A model generated the notes under the pieces. The model saw only the letters and a program-made list of their open reading frames with translations, was not told the DNA's origin and searched no databases. The position numbers were made by a program, and so were the translations under genes. This document shows positions 1 to 11,115 of a stretch of DNA of 64,000 nt, in pieces (within the stretch, counting starts at the first letter, position 1; every line of letters starts with the position of its first letter). Location: NCBI GenBank assembly GCA_020284085.1, contig JACEVL010000467.1:1385001-1449000 (forward strand), given 5' to 3'. Source of the stretch: Aporrectodea caliginosa. Its lineage: Eukaryota > Annelida > Clitellata > Crassiclitellata > Lumbricidae.

Positions 1-1900
1 ACAATATGCTTCTGTCCGGCTGAACGAATGCCTCTCTTGAAGCTCATTCGTCAACCCACAAACGCCACTGAAACTCCACTTGTAACTTTTTACAATAAAA
101 TGGTCTCCACCGCCAGAGTAAGCAAGTAGGAGCATAGCCAAGATCCCTTAGTGTATTCCATTATATAATGACACACGGGAAGTTAAGAGAGGTAGGACAG
201 AAAAGAGAATAAACTTAGAAATGTGCTGCACTGACAAGATTGATCGCAGTCAGCCACGGTGTCAACAGTTCCGATGGGAAAGTCCGACGCAACATAGATA
301 TAAGCGCCTCGGTTTTCTCGTCCTCGTCTCTGAGCTTATAAGCCGCTTCGGATAGGGAGAATACGGAAACTGATAAGTTGCTGAATGACGAACCGCATCA
401 GGCGAGTTGCGAACCATGTTAGTCATCATCAGAAGATGGTGACCAACTTTTAGTGACGTACTTTATAATTTGCTGGCCACTAAACAGAGTTAACTATAGA
501 AGAGACTCCCATGACTGAGGCCCCACGTTTCCACTCCTAGGGAATCAATGTCATAGTAGATTAAGGTACTAACCAATTATAATTCACCCTGCCTCTGAGA
601 CTGTACGTATAACTTGTCTAATAAACGTGTGACTAAAAGACAGCAGTAAGACAGGTGGTATCAGTGGTAACTCTAGAACCCTTTCTGTCAGTCTCTGAGA
701 TCTGCAAATAATCAGGCTACGATGACAAAGTCTGGATATGTCTATTAGCCAGAGACGCTGTTTTCATCCGCTTGGGCAGATTAGAGTAGATTATAATCCA
801 TAGCTAGCTGTCTTAGTCATCTTAACCTTCGCTGTCATCGGACTTACTGTGCTCATGTAATCTCACATGAACCATGGAGGCATATGCACCTTCAAGATGA
901 CAATAGGCCTACAATAATAGCTAAAGTAACACTCGTGTCCTGTTCATGGGCCATCTGATGCTCCTCTAACCAGACTGAGCATAAGCACTGTGATACACTG
1001 TAGATCTGGTTAATAAAACTGCAGGATTATTTTCCATGAAATCTGGCGATTAACTAGTTGCATATGACTGTGATCTAATTCTGTACAGAGATTTCTATTC
1101 TTAGGCCGAGGTAACATAGGCAGCTAACGACCTGCTTAATTGTAATTGGAAATTAATATAGCGCCGCTTCAAGAAAATCTAAACAAAGAGGCTCTTTATA
1201 TTATGCTAGCTTAAGCGAACAATTGCAGAAAGGTGTATAAGACAACAGGTTTGTGGATCTCTAATAAAAGTGACAGGCAGTTGTTAAAAGGAAACTCCTG
1301 CATCACAGGATGGAAGAGACGAGTACAAATTAAGTTGGTCAATAAAAAACTATAAAACTTAGGCTACAGAAAAAAGATCGGGAACTAAAGAGAAGACGTA
1401 GCCTAAAAAAAATAAAGTAAGTGTATCCTGGAAAGAACAAATGAGGCAAAGGAGGCAGCAAGAACAGGAAATTTCAACTCTTTGTTCCGTATTGTAAAAG
1501 AGCTGCCAATTACATGTAGCTCACCCAATTAAACAGAGCGCTAGGCAAATAGCAGACTCATGCAGTTTCGTGACGCGTATACTGGGCCAATGGCAATTAC
1601 TATCGGCCCTGTTGTGTCCATTAAAAGCGCTAATTAATTAAAGAGCCTGTGCATCGGGTGTGACAGTCTTTCGTCATACCATAAGACACCTGATATCGAG
1701 GCCAACACCAGGATAGAGTATGCATGTACGAACTTACCTAAGACTCCAAACACTGCTTCACGCATCAACAATTAGACGATCATCGAACAATTGCCATTGT
1801 TACGCATAATTGTATAATACATCATGGACGTTGGTCTACTTAGAAATGGCATAAGCCCATTTGTCGCCAACTGCAATTGGGCCAACAGTACCTATAAAAG
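1..1900. other. Upstream intergenic sequence, no gene recognised
   Basis: No open frame with protein character on either strand. The last few hundred bases before 2121 align with the sequence before the second chitinase gene, for example GCTATGATCACAG near 1918 against GCTATGATTACAG near 20630, so the proximal promoter was copied with the gene. A motif resembling a TATA box (CTATAAAAG) also lies near 1892. Confidence 0.5.
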
Positions 1901-2061
1901 CTTCCTTTGAACTCATAGCTATGATCACAGAAAGTCAGAAAGTGTCTAACTCTATGGGTGCATTTGCGAAATTGGTTCGTAGCAAATAAAACTCTAATAT
2001 CGGCTTTGATTAATGATTGTCTAAGACAAAATTATAAATTGAGGCTATATAAGAATTAGCC

Positions 2062-2068
2062 TATAAAA
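2062..2068 (+). promoter_or_regulatory. TATA box of first GH18 gene
   Basis: TATAAAA lies 53 bp before the ATG at 2121, a spacing that would put transcription start near 2092 and leave a very short 5' UTR. The surrounding AGCCTATAAAAGACGGG is matched before the second gene by AGCCTAAAAGACGGG, which lacks two bases of the core. Transcription start is inferred, not seen. Confidence 0.5.
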
Positions 2069-2120
2069 GACGGGGACATTCCGTTTGAAATTTGGAAGAC
2101 TGACAGAATAAGAGAGAACA

Positions 2121-2787
2121 ATGGTCACAGTGTCGCTGGCACTTTTCGGACGACTTGTTCTACTGCTCTATGTGACGACGGCATTGACCGATGCAGTCAG
2201 GCGCAGTATTGATAACGATGCTGAGGCTTCAGGGTTACAAGTTATCATGAAGCAGCAGCAGCAGCGTAAAGGTTAGTCCAAGGCACCTCACTTACTTTAA
2301 TTGAATTGAACTTAACGAAACTGTTTATTAGCTTTTAGTAAGACCAGTGCCATTCTTTGCTTCATTTTTTCGGTCGGTTATCATAGGTCCTCAACTACTT
2401 GCTTTAGCGTCCTTCTAGTTCTGTTTACGATTCATTTCTCAATGTCTTTATTCCTTTTCTCCATCTCATACAGTTTCCCGCTTTCAGTTTCCTAGATTAG
2501 GCTATGTAGTTTTAACAGCGTCATGGCGCCATTTTTATTTTAAAATTCCGTGCGCAACCTTTAGACAGACCGGTTTGAGAGAAAGAAACTCAGTCAAGTG
2601 TCATCATCATCATCATCATCACCCCCACCACCACGACCACGACCACGACCACCACCACCATCATCACAACCACCATCATCATCACAACTACCACCACCAT
2701 CACCATCATCATTGACACCATCGTCATCATCATCACCATCATCATCACCACCACTACCATCACCACCACCAACATCATCATTAACGC

Positions 2788-2863
<76 letters not shown>

Positions 2864-2882
2864 GTCGTCGTCGTCGTCGTCG

Positions 2883-2913
<31 letters not shown>

Positions 2914-5900
2914 TATGGGCGGTTTAACGACACCGAAACATTATAGAAGCCAGCACAGCGAGCCCATCTGATTTGTTTTGCTCGTAGAGAGGCGTTATAT
3001 AAATGTTCGATTTCAATCACAATTACAATCGTACGGCATCAGAGATCGTTGAAGTCGAAGAATTGTCTTCTATAGTGCTTCTTAACCCTTATAAAATATT
3101 TCTTGGAATCACCTCCTTTCATTCTAGTAGCATTCTACTTATAGTCTTCCTTAACCTTGACCACACATTCCTTCTTTCCAGCATTTTCTCTCTAAATCCA
3201 TGTTCACAGTTTTCACATTTATACACGTGACTTTAAGACGGCCATTTATAACAATCTCAGGCGATACGAATGTCGGTCGAAAGGTCGTCTGCTACTACAC
3301 TAACTGGAGCCAATATCGCAACGGCAAAGCCAAATTCTTTCCAGAGAACATAGACGTCTCCCTCTGCACTCATCTAATCTACGCCTTTGCAAAGATCAGC
3401 AATGGTGTTCTAGCACCAACTGAATGGAACGACCCAGGTCAGGTCACAATTACGCCATCGGCTTTCAGTTCACTATTATAAATGGATTATCTGTAGGCAG
3501 AAACAATGACTGTCAAATGTCGAGGTTCAGATAAATGAAGGCTATAGCACTTCATGTACTGCAGCTATGTTCTATGTTCTTATAAAGAACGGACTAAGAA
3601 TAGTTTCGCCGTCAGAAGCTGCTAATGCTTTCCAGTAAGTTTGCTAATTTCCCAAATTATATCAATGCCGTGCACTGTTGCTGTAACACTGCAGCCTTTC
3701 CAAGTAGACTTCTCAAATAGCTTTCCAGGTGAATTTTCCAGCGAGAGTATCCAGGTAAACTTATTCAAAGTAGTCTTCCCAGGTAAACTATCCAAATATT
3801 CGTCGCAGGTAACTTTCCCAATAGTTTTTCCATGCAGTTACTCTGTAAATATCATTATAACTTTGTTGAAGTTTGCTGTTTCGTTTTATAGTTCATTAGA
3901 TCGCATCATTGTGTAGGTCCTAGTGTCTTTTTTAATCTTGTATTGAATTGCACTGTAAAGCAGTCTGTTGCTATGTAATGCATTGCATTCGATTGTGTTC
4001 TGTTATATTTTCGTTTGTACGTTCAGTTTGTTACTTAACTTCCTCTGAAGAGGTAGGCCTGTTAAATAAATAATGTTAGGATAAGGTACATGGTTAGTAA
4101 TCAATGGTTTTTAAAACGGTCTGCATACGTTATGGTGCTTATGGTCAAGGGTTGTACAAGAGATTCAACGACCTGAAGAAGAAGAAACCCGGACTGAAGA
4201 CTCTATTGGCCGTCGGGGGTTGGAACCTCGGGTCGGCGCCCTTCTCTCAGGTCATTGCCTCACATGATTCAAGGAAGGCCTTCATGGATCAAGCGATCCC
4301 TTATCTGAGGAACCGCAACTTCGACGGTCTTGACATCGACTGGCTGTATCCGGGACAGAGGGGAAGTCCACCCGAAGACAAGGGAAGATTTGCCCTCTTT
4401 CTACAGGTATCAGTCAAAAATCTAGTGGGTAAATGTGTTGATGTGTTGATGGATGGATGGATGAATGGATAGATTGATGGATGGATGGATAGAGGGATGG
4501 ATGGATGAATGGATAGAGGGATGGATAGATGAAGGATGGATGGATGGATGGATGGATGGATGGGTTTACGGGAGGTGAAAAATAGGTGGTGATTTTGTAG
4601 GTGCTTGGTGGACGAATGTTGGGTTACTGGATAAGTGGATAGTTGGATTGATGAAGGGATAAATGGATTGATGGATGGATGACTTGGTGGGTAGATGCGT
4701 GTAAATGAATGATAGACGGAATGACGAACGGATAGATGGTTAAAACAGCTGCTGCATATAGAACAGGTTAATTAATCCTTTGCAAAAGACCTGACAATTA
4801 ACCATTCGGTTGTGTTTCTTAATCAGATACTCCAGAAGGTTTTTGAGGATGAATCGTCTTCCACTGGAAAACCCAGACTACTTCTGACTGTCGCTGTTTC
4901 AGCCATAAAACACGTGATTGATGAGGGATATGATGTTCCAGCTATTTCAGGGTCGGTTTGAATCAGAGCCACGTCTGTATGCTTGTCTGTGTGTTTGTCT
5001 GACCAGTTACCACGCCGTCTGCGTGTGTGTGTGTTCGACTGTCTGTCTGGTACTGTCTGTTTGTTGGACACTGTCTGGTTGTCTCATTGTGCCTTGGTCT
5101 AAGCGCTTCTGTGTGTAGTTACCTTGTGGGCTCTATGTAAATTTTTGACTGAATGAATTAATGAGAAGAAGAGGAGAAAGAGGCGGAGGAAGAGCAGGAG
5201 GAGGAGGAGGAGGAGGAAGAGGAGGAGGAGGAGGAGGAGGAGGAGGAGAAGGAGAAGGAGAAGAAGAAGAAGAAGAAGAAGAAGAAGAAGAAGAAGAAGA
5301 AGAAGAAGAAGAAGAAGAAGAAGAAGAAGAAGAAAGAAGAAGAAGAAGAAGAAGAAGAAGAAGAAGAAGAAGAAGAAGAAGAAGAAGAAGAAGAAGAAGA
5401 AGAAGAAGAAGAAGAAGAAGAAGAAGAAGAAGAAGAAGAAGAAGAAGAAGAAGAAGAAGAAGAAGAAGAAGAAGAAGAAGAAGAAGAAGAAGAAGAAGAA
5501 GAGCAATTCTATCAGCTAGCCCTGGGACAGCATAAGTATGAACGGTTATCGACTTCATTTTCCTTAACCTTGGCATAATTATGAGAGCGTGTGGCCATTT
5601 TTCTCCCTCGCCGGCTGATCTTCCGTTTTGTGTTCTCATTATAGTTCAGTTGGTTAGGTATTATAGGGCAGAAATCTCTGTCGCCCTGGCGGGGATTCGA
5701 ACACCCGACCTTTCGGTTGACAGTCCAGTACGCTAACTACTATAGACTATCGCGCACTCATAAGGTCTAAGGATAAGGTGATGAGTAATTACAAAATAAT
5801 ATAAATCAATAAATACTTATTTGGTTGCAAATATTCGTTGACCTTGATCGTTCAACTGTAGGGCCGTTGACTTTCTGAATGTCATGGGCTACGATTACCA

Positions 5901-6370
5901 CGGAAGCTGGGATGGGTGGACTGGGCTAAACAGTCCTCTCTACGCTCTGCCTTCCGAAACTGGAATAAAGGCCACACTCAATCAGGCAAGTAGATAACCT
6001 TTGTCATTCCTTCGGCCACCGATTGGCAGCTTGTCACGTTTCTCGGTGTCCAAGGTGTTGCACACAAGTTCGTGCATAACTTCGTGTCACAAATTAACCA
6101 GAACGTCAACTGTTGCGTGAGAGAGGAAGTACTGAAGTCTTTTTTATTTAAGAAACTTGTATTGATAGTAATAAGCATAATCAATATAAAAAAGTAAGTA
6201 TAATCTGTCTATTAGAAAATAATTCTCTGTGACTGTGTCTGTGACTGTGTCTGTGACTGTGTCTGTGACTGTGTCTGTGACTGTGTCTGTGACTGTGTCT
6301 GTGACTGTGTCTGTGACTGTGTCTGTGTCTGTGTCTGTCTGTCTGTGTCTGTGTCTGTCTGTCTGTCTCT

Positions 6371-6440
<70 letters not shown>

Positions 6441-9400
6441 GCGTCGAACCTTGGTCACGAAACACTGTTGCGGGATCAGTCCGTTTACGCAGTTAGGTGT
6501 TTTGGGCCACTGGCACCCTTCCAGCTATCCTCCGCCCGTGAACTCTAGAGGCACCAGCGGCTCATTCGTCGATGCCAACCTCTTTTGAAGACGACGAACG
6601 TGACAAAGATTACCTTACCTCACCTTCTTACCTTACCATATCTTGTCTAAATTTACCTTGCCTTGATTACATTGTATTCTCGTGCGTTACCTCATAATCA
6701 CCTCCTTCGCTTAAACTGGAGGATACTGCATCGAGGTCAATGACAATGACCGCTATCTCTGGCAATTGCCCTGTTCACCTTTCACTTGAGAATCTACGGC
6801 AGACGCCGCACATTACACATGCACTGTCTGTCAGCTCGCGAAATGACTCCACTCCACTGTTCTACTTTCTTTGTCCAAGAGAATAGAGGCACTTAAACAG
6901 TTGGCTTCAGACCTGGATATACCTGTTCTGTGCTTGACTGAAACCTGGCTCGACGAACACTCTGTAGGCGTTCATCATTTCGTTCACTCTTTGATATCAT
7001 TCTGTTGCATGATCCCCTGTGTTAATACAGGGATCATATGAAATCCGTTATTTCAATATGGTAATTTTTTTAGAACTGGACGATTAACTACTGGCAGTCT
7101 TACTTAAATTCGTTTATTTAACGACGCCGTCATATCGACGATGATTGGCGTCTACTGGCAGTCGAATGGAGCTCCGTTGAATAAGTTGGTGCTCGGTGTG
7201 GCATCCTACGGTCGATCGTTCACCCTTTCAGACCCCAACGACCATGCCGTTCATGCTCCGTCCACTGGACCTGGTCAGGCCGGCCAATACACGCAACAGG
7301 AGGGAATCCTCTCCTACTACGAGGTAGAGTCATCGTTTAATCCTATAGTAGAGCAGCATTAATCAGTAGAGTGTGTAATATCAAATAATGTGTCTCTTAA
7401 TTATAGAATAAATTATTATACAGCACAACTGAAGACAAAGCTAAGAGATGCATATTGAAGCCGGGAAATAGCAACAAAAAGATGGTGAGCGGAAAAAAGA
7501 CAAAGGTTGTGGGGATGGTTAGATGACGGGAGATAGGCTACGACGAAAAATGCAGAGTAGGAATGGGGCAAATTTCTATCCTTGCGGCACTCTCTATATT
7601 AAATCAGAACAGCTGGGAGCGTATTAGATTAGCTTATAATAGGTCAGGTAAATTCAGTGATTGTATGGTACCGATCAGACTGTTTAGTAATATTTAAATG
7701 TTGTAGATCTGCCAGAATGTTCGGTATGGGTGGCAGAGAGTCTACGAGTCTGTTCAGAAGGGTGTCTACGCCTTCCAGGGGAACCAGTGGGTCGGATACG
7801 ATGACCAACAAAGCCTCCAAGACAAAGTATGTCATCCATCGTCCTACCAGAAAAGAATTTTCATGCTGATTTCGTTCTTGCCTTTAAGAAGACATGCTTT
7901 TATTTCCCACGACTCGGCGTCCACGTGAAATAGTGCGATAGTAGGCCTATCGTTTGCGTTGGCTTCCTTTTAAGCAAAGAATTAATTTCAAATTGGGGAT
8001 CATAGTTTATTCAACTTTGAACTCTGGCCAGCCAAACTACTTAAAAAGCAGTTCTAATCCCCAGGCACCTCAGTTTAACGAGATCATCTGGTTAGCTTTA
8101 TCTGATCACACCTAAATCAAGAACTGTTCTTGGTGAACTAGCTTTTTCGGTTGCTGGACCTTTCTTGCTGGAACTCTCTTCCTGTGTCTGTGCGCTCTGC
8201 TCAATCGGTTGTCATTTTCTTCTCAAATTAAAACTTACCTCTTTCAAATTTCTTATCCACTATAGGCTACTTCTCTGTCTTATGGACTGATCTTCTGGAT
8301 ATTGACCTGATTACGGCTTGGTTTTGGTGTGCCATCGCTTGATGCCTTGTGCATTAGACAACGGCATGGTAGAAGTTGCTAAAACAATAACAATTATAAT
8401 TATAAATAGCATTATTCCACTGGTGCTATGTCGGTCACCATGTGAATTATACAGTTAGACATCCAGATGTTAAAAGCCAGTGGAGCTAAAGTGTGTTTAA
8501 TTTAAGGCGTTTCTTGAGGAAAGAAAAAGAGTTCGAGCTTCGGCGAAATATTGGTAGACGATTCCATCCCTTGTGGCAACAGCACGAAGTGCAGGATAAC
8601 CCATGACAGTTCTACATTGTGGCGCCTGCCAAAATACCTATACCGAAAATCGCAGGCTGTGGGTAGGAAGTAGGGAATGCAAACCCGGGTTTCCCGAACC
8701 CGGGTAACCCGGGTTACCCGGCTTTTTTCCAAACCCGAAACCCGGGTTTGAACGCGATTGAAACCCGTAGTTCGACGGGTTTTGAAAAATCGCTGGGTAA
8801 TTTTCATCGTCCTTCACGGTGTGAAACTCACAAATGCAGAGTAATGGAAATATAACGATAATAGTGGTTGATAACGGGTTTACGTAATACAACTTCTAAC
8901 TACTTATTTATCGGCTCATTCCATATCTTTATTGGTGACTTCGTATGAGTGTGGCTTCCCATTTCACACGACCAGTGACTAATGTTGAGTGTTTTGACAC
9001 GTCGACGTCGTAGCTTTGAATTCGTAAATAATAGCAGTAAACTGGTTTTACTTGAATTTAGTGATTTCAGACACAAATCCAAACAATGTCTAAATCAGCA
9101 AAATGGGTGGTGCTTGGGATCATTTCGTTCACGATTCTGAGGGCCAGACGGCTCAATGTCAGTTATGTAACTCGCAGCAAAATTGCCAGCGGTGCAACAA
9201 GAAATATGCATCGGGCTCAGCAGGGTTTAACATAATTGCATACAGGCAAACAATTAATGTGCAGCTACAATATAATTGCTGATGGAATAAAAGTCGTAAG
9301 AATGAGTTAATTTTATTATCAGCTTAAGATAATGACGCAAAACTTCGAAAATTAGAAAATGTAGCCGAGAACATCAACATTAATTTTGCCGATGAATTGG

Positions 9401-10879
9401 TCAGTCATCCGGTTCTGCCAAATTGGGTTGCAGAGTTAACGATGAGAAAATTATCTTCTGAAAGTAAATGGGCAGGCACTGTTCTTCATGGCTTGTTAGA
9501 GAAGACTTAAATTGTAGCACGATTCATCTGTCATTTGACAATTACCTTTTTATAGGCCTCGCGGCTTCTATGGTATGTTTGAATCAGACCCCATTCGCTT
9601 GGATCATACTGTAGCATTCCGTGAATTTTTCAAGCTGTGGAAAAATTATTTTGATGTAGTAAAAGAAGTTGTGGAGTTTTTAATGGCCTGATTCGTTTTA
9701 ATGTATTCGACAGAATTGAATTTTCGTTATGGGTGTTTACCATGAGTATCTATTGGGATTCGTGGCGCATTGGATAACATCTGGCAAAGAGACCGAGAGG
9801 TACCGAGTTCGAGCCCCCGTTGGGCGGATATGCTTTGTGTTTGCAGGCTGTCTGTTCTGTTAGTAGTTAAGATTTGTGTCTTGTGAATTGCATAATTGTA
9901 CACTGTAACCGGTTGCGGTGTGTAAAAACCGGATTGTTGAATAAACGAAAATATATTATTATTATTATTCTTGACTGTTGGAGCAAATTCAGGTCATTTT
10001 TGCTGGAGCCTCTGTGTTTGATTCTTACTGGAACCAGTACTTGACAGTTATAATATGCCTATCACAAATTTGTAACACTTCCTTCATATGATTCCAGACT
10101 TTTTCACCATACGAAGGGCCACGAAACTTCCAAGTTTGGTTGAACCGGGCTGCAGACCCTAGGCAGTGAAGGTTCATATTGTGAGTGGAATATCCAGTTT
10201 TAAGTTAGGCTCTGGCTATCCACCGCGCATGGTGTATACAAGTCAGATAGCGGACACGTATTCCATTTTGGGGTTTTTGCCACCGAGGAAAATGACAGAT
10301 AGCTCAATGAAGTTCGCAGTAGTCATCCCTTAGCTGGAATTTCTCCGGCTCTGCCACTGCAAACTAAATAACCTCATCCTTCCATGATGCAATAATGGTT
10401 GTCATCTGCTCATTCTCTGTGGTTTTGGAAAAGGAGGCCTGATCTATTATAGGCCATAAATCGTTAAAGTGGCCAAATGGCTCAATGTTGGGAGACTTCG
10501 ATGCATCATACAGGCTAATGACTTCGATGCATCATACAGGCTCAAGTTTCTCCAACATGATTTCATAAATGTGGTGGCGGCATGCCAGTTTGAGGAGTTC
10601 TCGACCTATTTCTCTTTCCAACAATACGCACACGCCACCATTTCTTCCAGTATTTAAGGCTGTAGTATCAAATTATAAAACTTTGATACGATTATGCAAA
10701 CCCTATTCAATGGTGGGTTGGAGAATAAAAAAGAACCAACATGAAAATTTGTCATTATGGATGGAACTACCTAATATATATATATGTATATATATCATAT
10801 ATTATACACTATAGGAATAATATTATATATATAGTACTATGTATGCATTCTATATAATTATAGGCTATATATATGTATA

Positions 10880-10926
<47 letters not shown>

Positions 10927-11115
10927 GCAGGCAGTGGTGATCAAGTGATTGTTTTCTTTTAGGCCGAGTACATACGAGACAAGCAGTTGGCTGGAGCGAT
11001 GTTCTGGAGCCTAGACTTTGATGACTTCAACGGAGACTTCTGCGGCCATGGGACCTATCCTCTGCTTCGCAAGATCGCTACGGTTCTAGGACTACCAGCC
11101 AAGTCCAACGCCTAA
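2121..11115 (+). CDS. GH18 chitinase-like protein with catalytic Glu replaced by Leu; exon 6 interrupted
   Basis: Eight exons are supported by splice signals, phase and the paralog: 2121-2271 (signal peptide, [20 protein letters not shown]), 3261-3437, 4150-4406, 4827-4951, 5862-5985, 7074-7323 (broken), 7707-7826, 10963-11115. GH18 landmarks: [13 protein letters not shown] at the start of the barrel, [33 protein letters not shown] and [11 protein letters not shown] near the end; no chitin-binding domain follows. The catalytic motif DxxDxDxE ends in Leu (CTG 4344-4346, residue 175), so hydrolysis is not expected; chitin binding as in vertebrate chitinase-like lectins is an inference. Intron 5 begins with GC. 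Exon 6 holds a 64-bp interruption with an in-frame TAA at 7119-7121. Use of the AG at 7160-7161 would restore frame, lose eight residues and give 422 aa. Against the paralog, exon 2 is six codons shorter before its donor. Function or pseudogene status is undecided. Confidence 0.8.
2601..2915. repeat. (CAT/CAC)n microsatellite in intron 1
   Basis: Over 300 bp of CAT/CAC/CGT triplets, ending in a nearly pure CAT run with an internal CGT block. Long open frames over it (poly-Ser, poly-Met) are low-complexity artefacts. Confidence 0.95.
3630..3950. repeat. Degenerate minisatellite block, family also at 51.7 kb
   Basis: Tandem, diverged units of roughly 25-30 bp built on TTCCAGGTAAACTTTCCAAA occupy intron 2. 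They are followed by a shared tail containing AGTTTGCTGTTTCGTTTTA. The same unit array and the same tail recur at 51680-52010, so this is a dispersed composite repeat. Confidence 0.6.
4447..4740. repeat. (GGAT)n microsatellite in intron 3
   Basis: GGATGGAT/GGATAGAT repeats, purest at 4530-4565. A shorter related GGAT tract sits at the same place in intron 3 of the second chitinase gene (24125-24250), so it predates the gene duplication and expanded independently. Confidence 0.85.
5161..5502. repeat. (GAA)n / (GGA)n microsatellite
   Basis: About 340 bp of GGA then GAA triplets in intron 4. On the minus strand it directly continues the 3' end of the SINE at 5503-5752 as a TTC run, so it probably grew from that SINE's tail. 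Poly-Arg, poly-Leu and poly-Phe open frames here are not genes. Confidence 0.95.
5503..5752 (-). mobile_element. tRNA-derived SINE, family A, copy 1
   Basis: The minus strand has a tRNA-like head at 5685-5752 with a B-box-like GTGTTCGAATCC and GCGTACTGGACTGTCAACC. A ~190-bp body follows (GACTTCATTTTCCTTAACC on the + strand), then a TTC tail. The body matches the copies at 24724-24940, 26093-26390 and 33765-34035. Confidence 0.75.
6225..6440. repeat. (CTGTGA)n, (CTGT)n and (CT)n microsatellite
   Basis: Compound repeat in intron 5 of the first chitinase gene: CTGTGA hexamers, then CTGT tetramers, then CT dimers. Open frames over it are low complexity. Confidence 0.95.
6690..6965 (+). mobile_element. 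LINE endonuclease fragment in intron 5
   Basis: The + frame around 6872-6960 reads [20 protein letters not shown], typical of the N-terminal APE endonuclease of CR1-like retrotransposons, where TETWL carries the conserved Glu. After about 6962 the sequence again aligns with intron 5 of the paralog (GTTCATCATTTCG), so the insertion ends there. It is a short remnant. Confidence 0.55.
7088..7163. mobile_element. 52-bp insertion with 12-bp target duplication in exon 6
   Basis: CTACTGGCAGTC occurs at 7088-7099 and again at 7152-7163, flanking 52 bp absent from the paralogous exon. The insert core contains TTTATTTAACGACGCCGTCA and can fold (GACGCC against GGCGTC). The same core sits between another 12-bp direct repeat at 28283-28357. 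Read on the minus strand it ends GTTAAATAAA, like the 3' end of a retroposon, so a severely 5'-truncated SINE or LINE insertion is likely. Confidence 0.75.
8120..8400 (+). mobile_element. CR1-like LINE 3' end in intron 7
   Basis: The + frame reads [20 protein letters not shown] and then a run ending in IKTYLF. It resembles the C-terminal tail of CR1-clade reverse transcriptases (ERAFSVAGPRLWNSLP...LKTYLF) with mutations. The 3' sequence near 8335 (CTTGATGCCTTGTGCATTAG) recurs after the LINE tail at 41.77 kb. Confidence 0.5.
8660..9260 (+). mobile_element. Probable hAT element remnant with BED-finger relic
   Basis: A cluster of AACCCGGGTT-type palindromes at 8683-8755 is followed near 9101 by a degraded frame with AWDHFV...AQCQLCNS and, in another frame, [12 protein letters not shown]. 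This fits a decayed BED zinc finger (WxxF...CxxC...TxNxxxH) of the sort found at the N-terminus of hAT transposases. Frame breaks and the lack of matched ends keep this tentative. Confidence 0.35.
9755..9972 (+). mobile_element. tRNA-derived SINE, family C, copy 1
   Basis: tRNA-like head with GCGCATTGGATAACATCTGG (A-box region) and GAGTTCGAGCCCC (B box). The body contains GCAGGCTGTCTGTTCT and the tail is (TTA)n. An inverted second copy lies at 61519-61755. It sits in intron 7 of the first chitinase gene. Confidence 0.65.
10080..10625 (-). mobile_element. Decayed transposon-type ORF, minus strand
   Basis: Minus-strand translation, with stops, gives [19 protein letters not shown] and further on [18 protein letters not shown], reminiscent of repeated transposon-like proteins in invertebrate genomes. 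I recognise the character but cannot name the family. A 25-bp internal duplication (GACTTCGATGCATCATACAG) lies near 10495-10545. Confidence 0.35.
10773..10921. repeat. (TA)n microsatellite just before exon 8
   Basis: Long TA runs in the last part of intron 7 of the first gene. A shorter ATATAT tract occupies the equivalent place (29275-29340) in the paralog. Confidence 0.9.

Noticed and set aside
2590..2927. Open frames of Met/Val or Ser/Pro on both strands
   Set aside because: They are translations of the CAT/CAC microsatellite.
5099..5639. Long poly-Leu, poly-Phe and poly-Arg frames
   Set aside because: Low-complexity (GAA)n tract plus a SINE; no gene signal.
6144..6588. Arg/Thr/Asp/Gln-rich and Val/Ser/Leu/Cys-rich frames
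   Set aside because: CTGTGA/CTGT microsatellite inside a chitinase intron.
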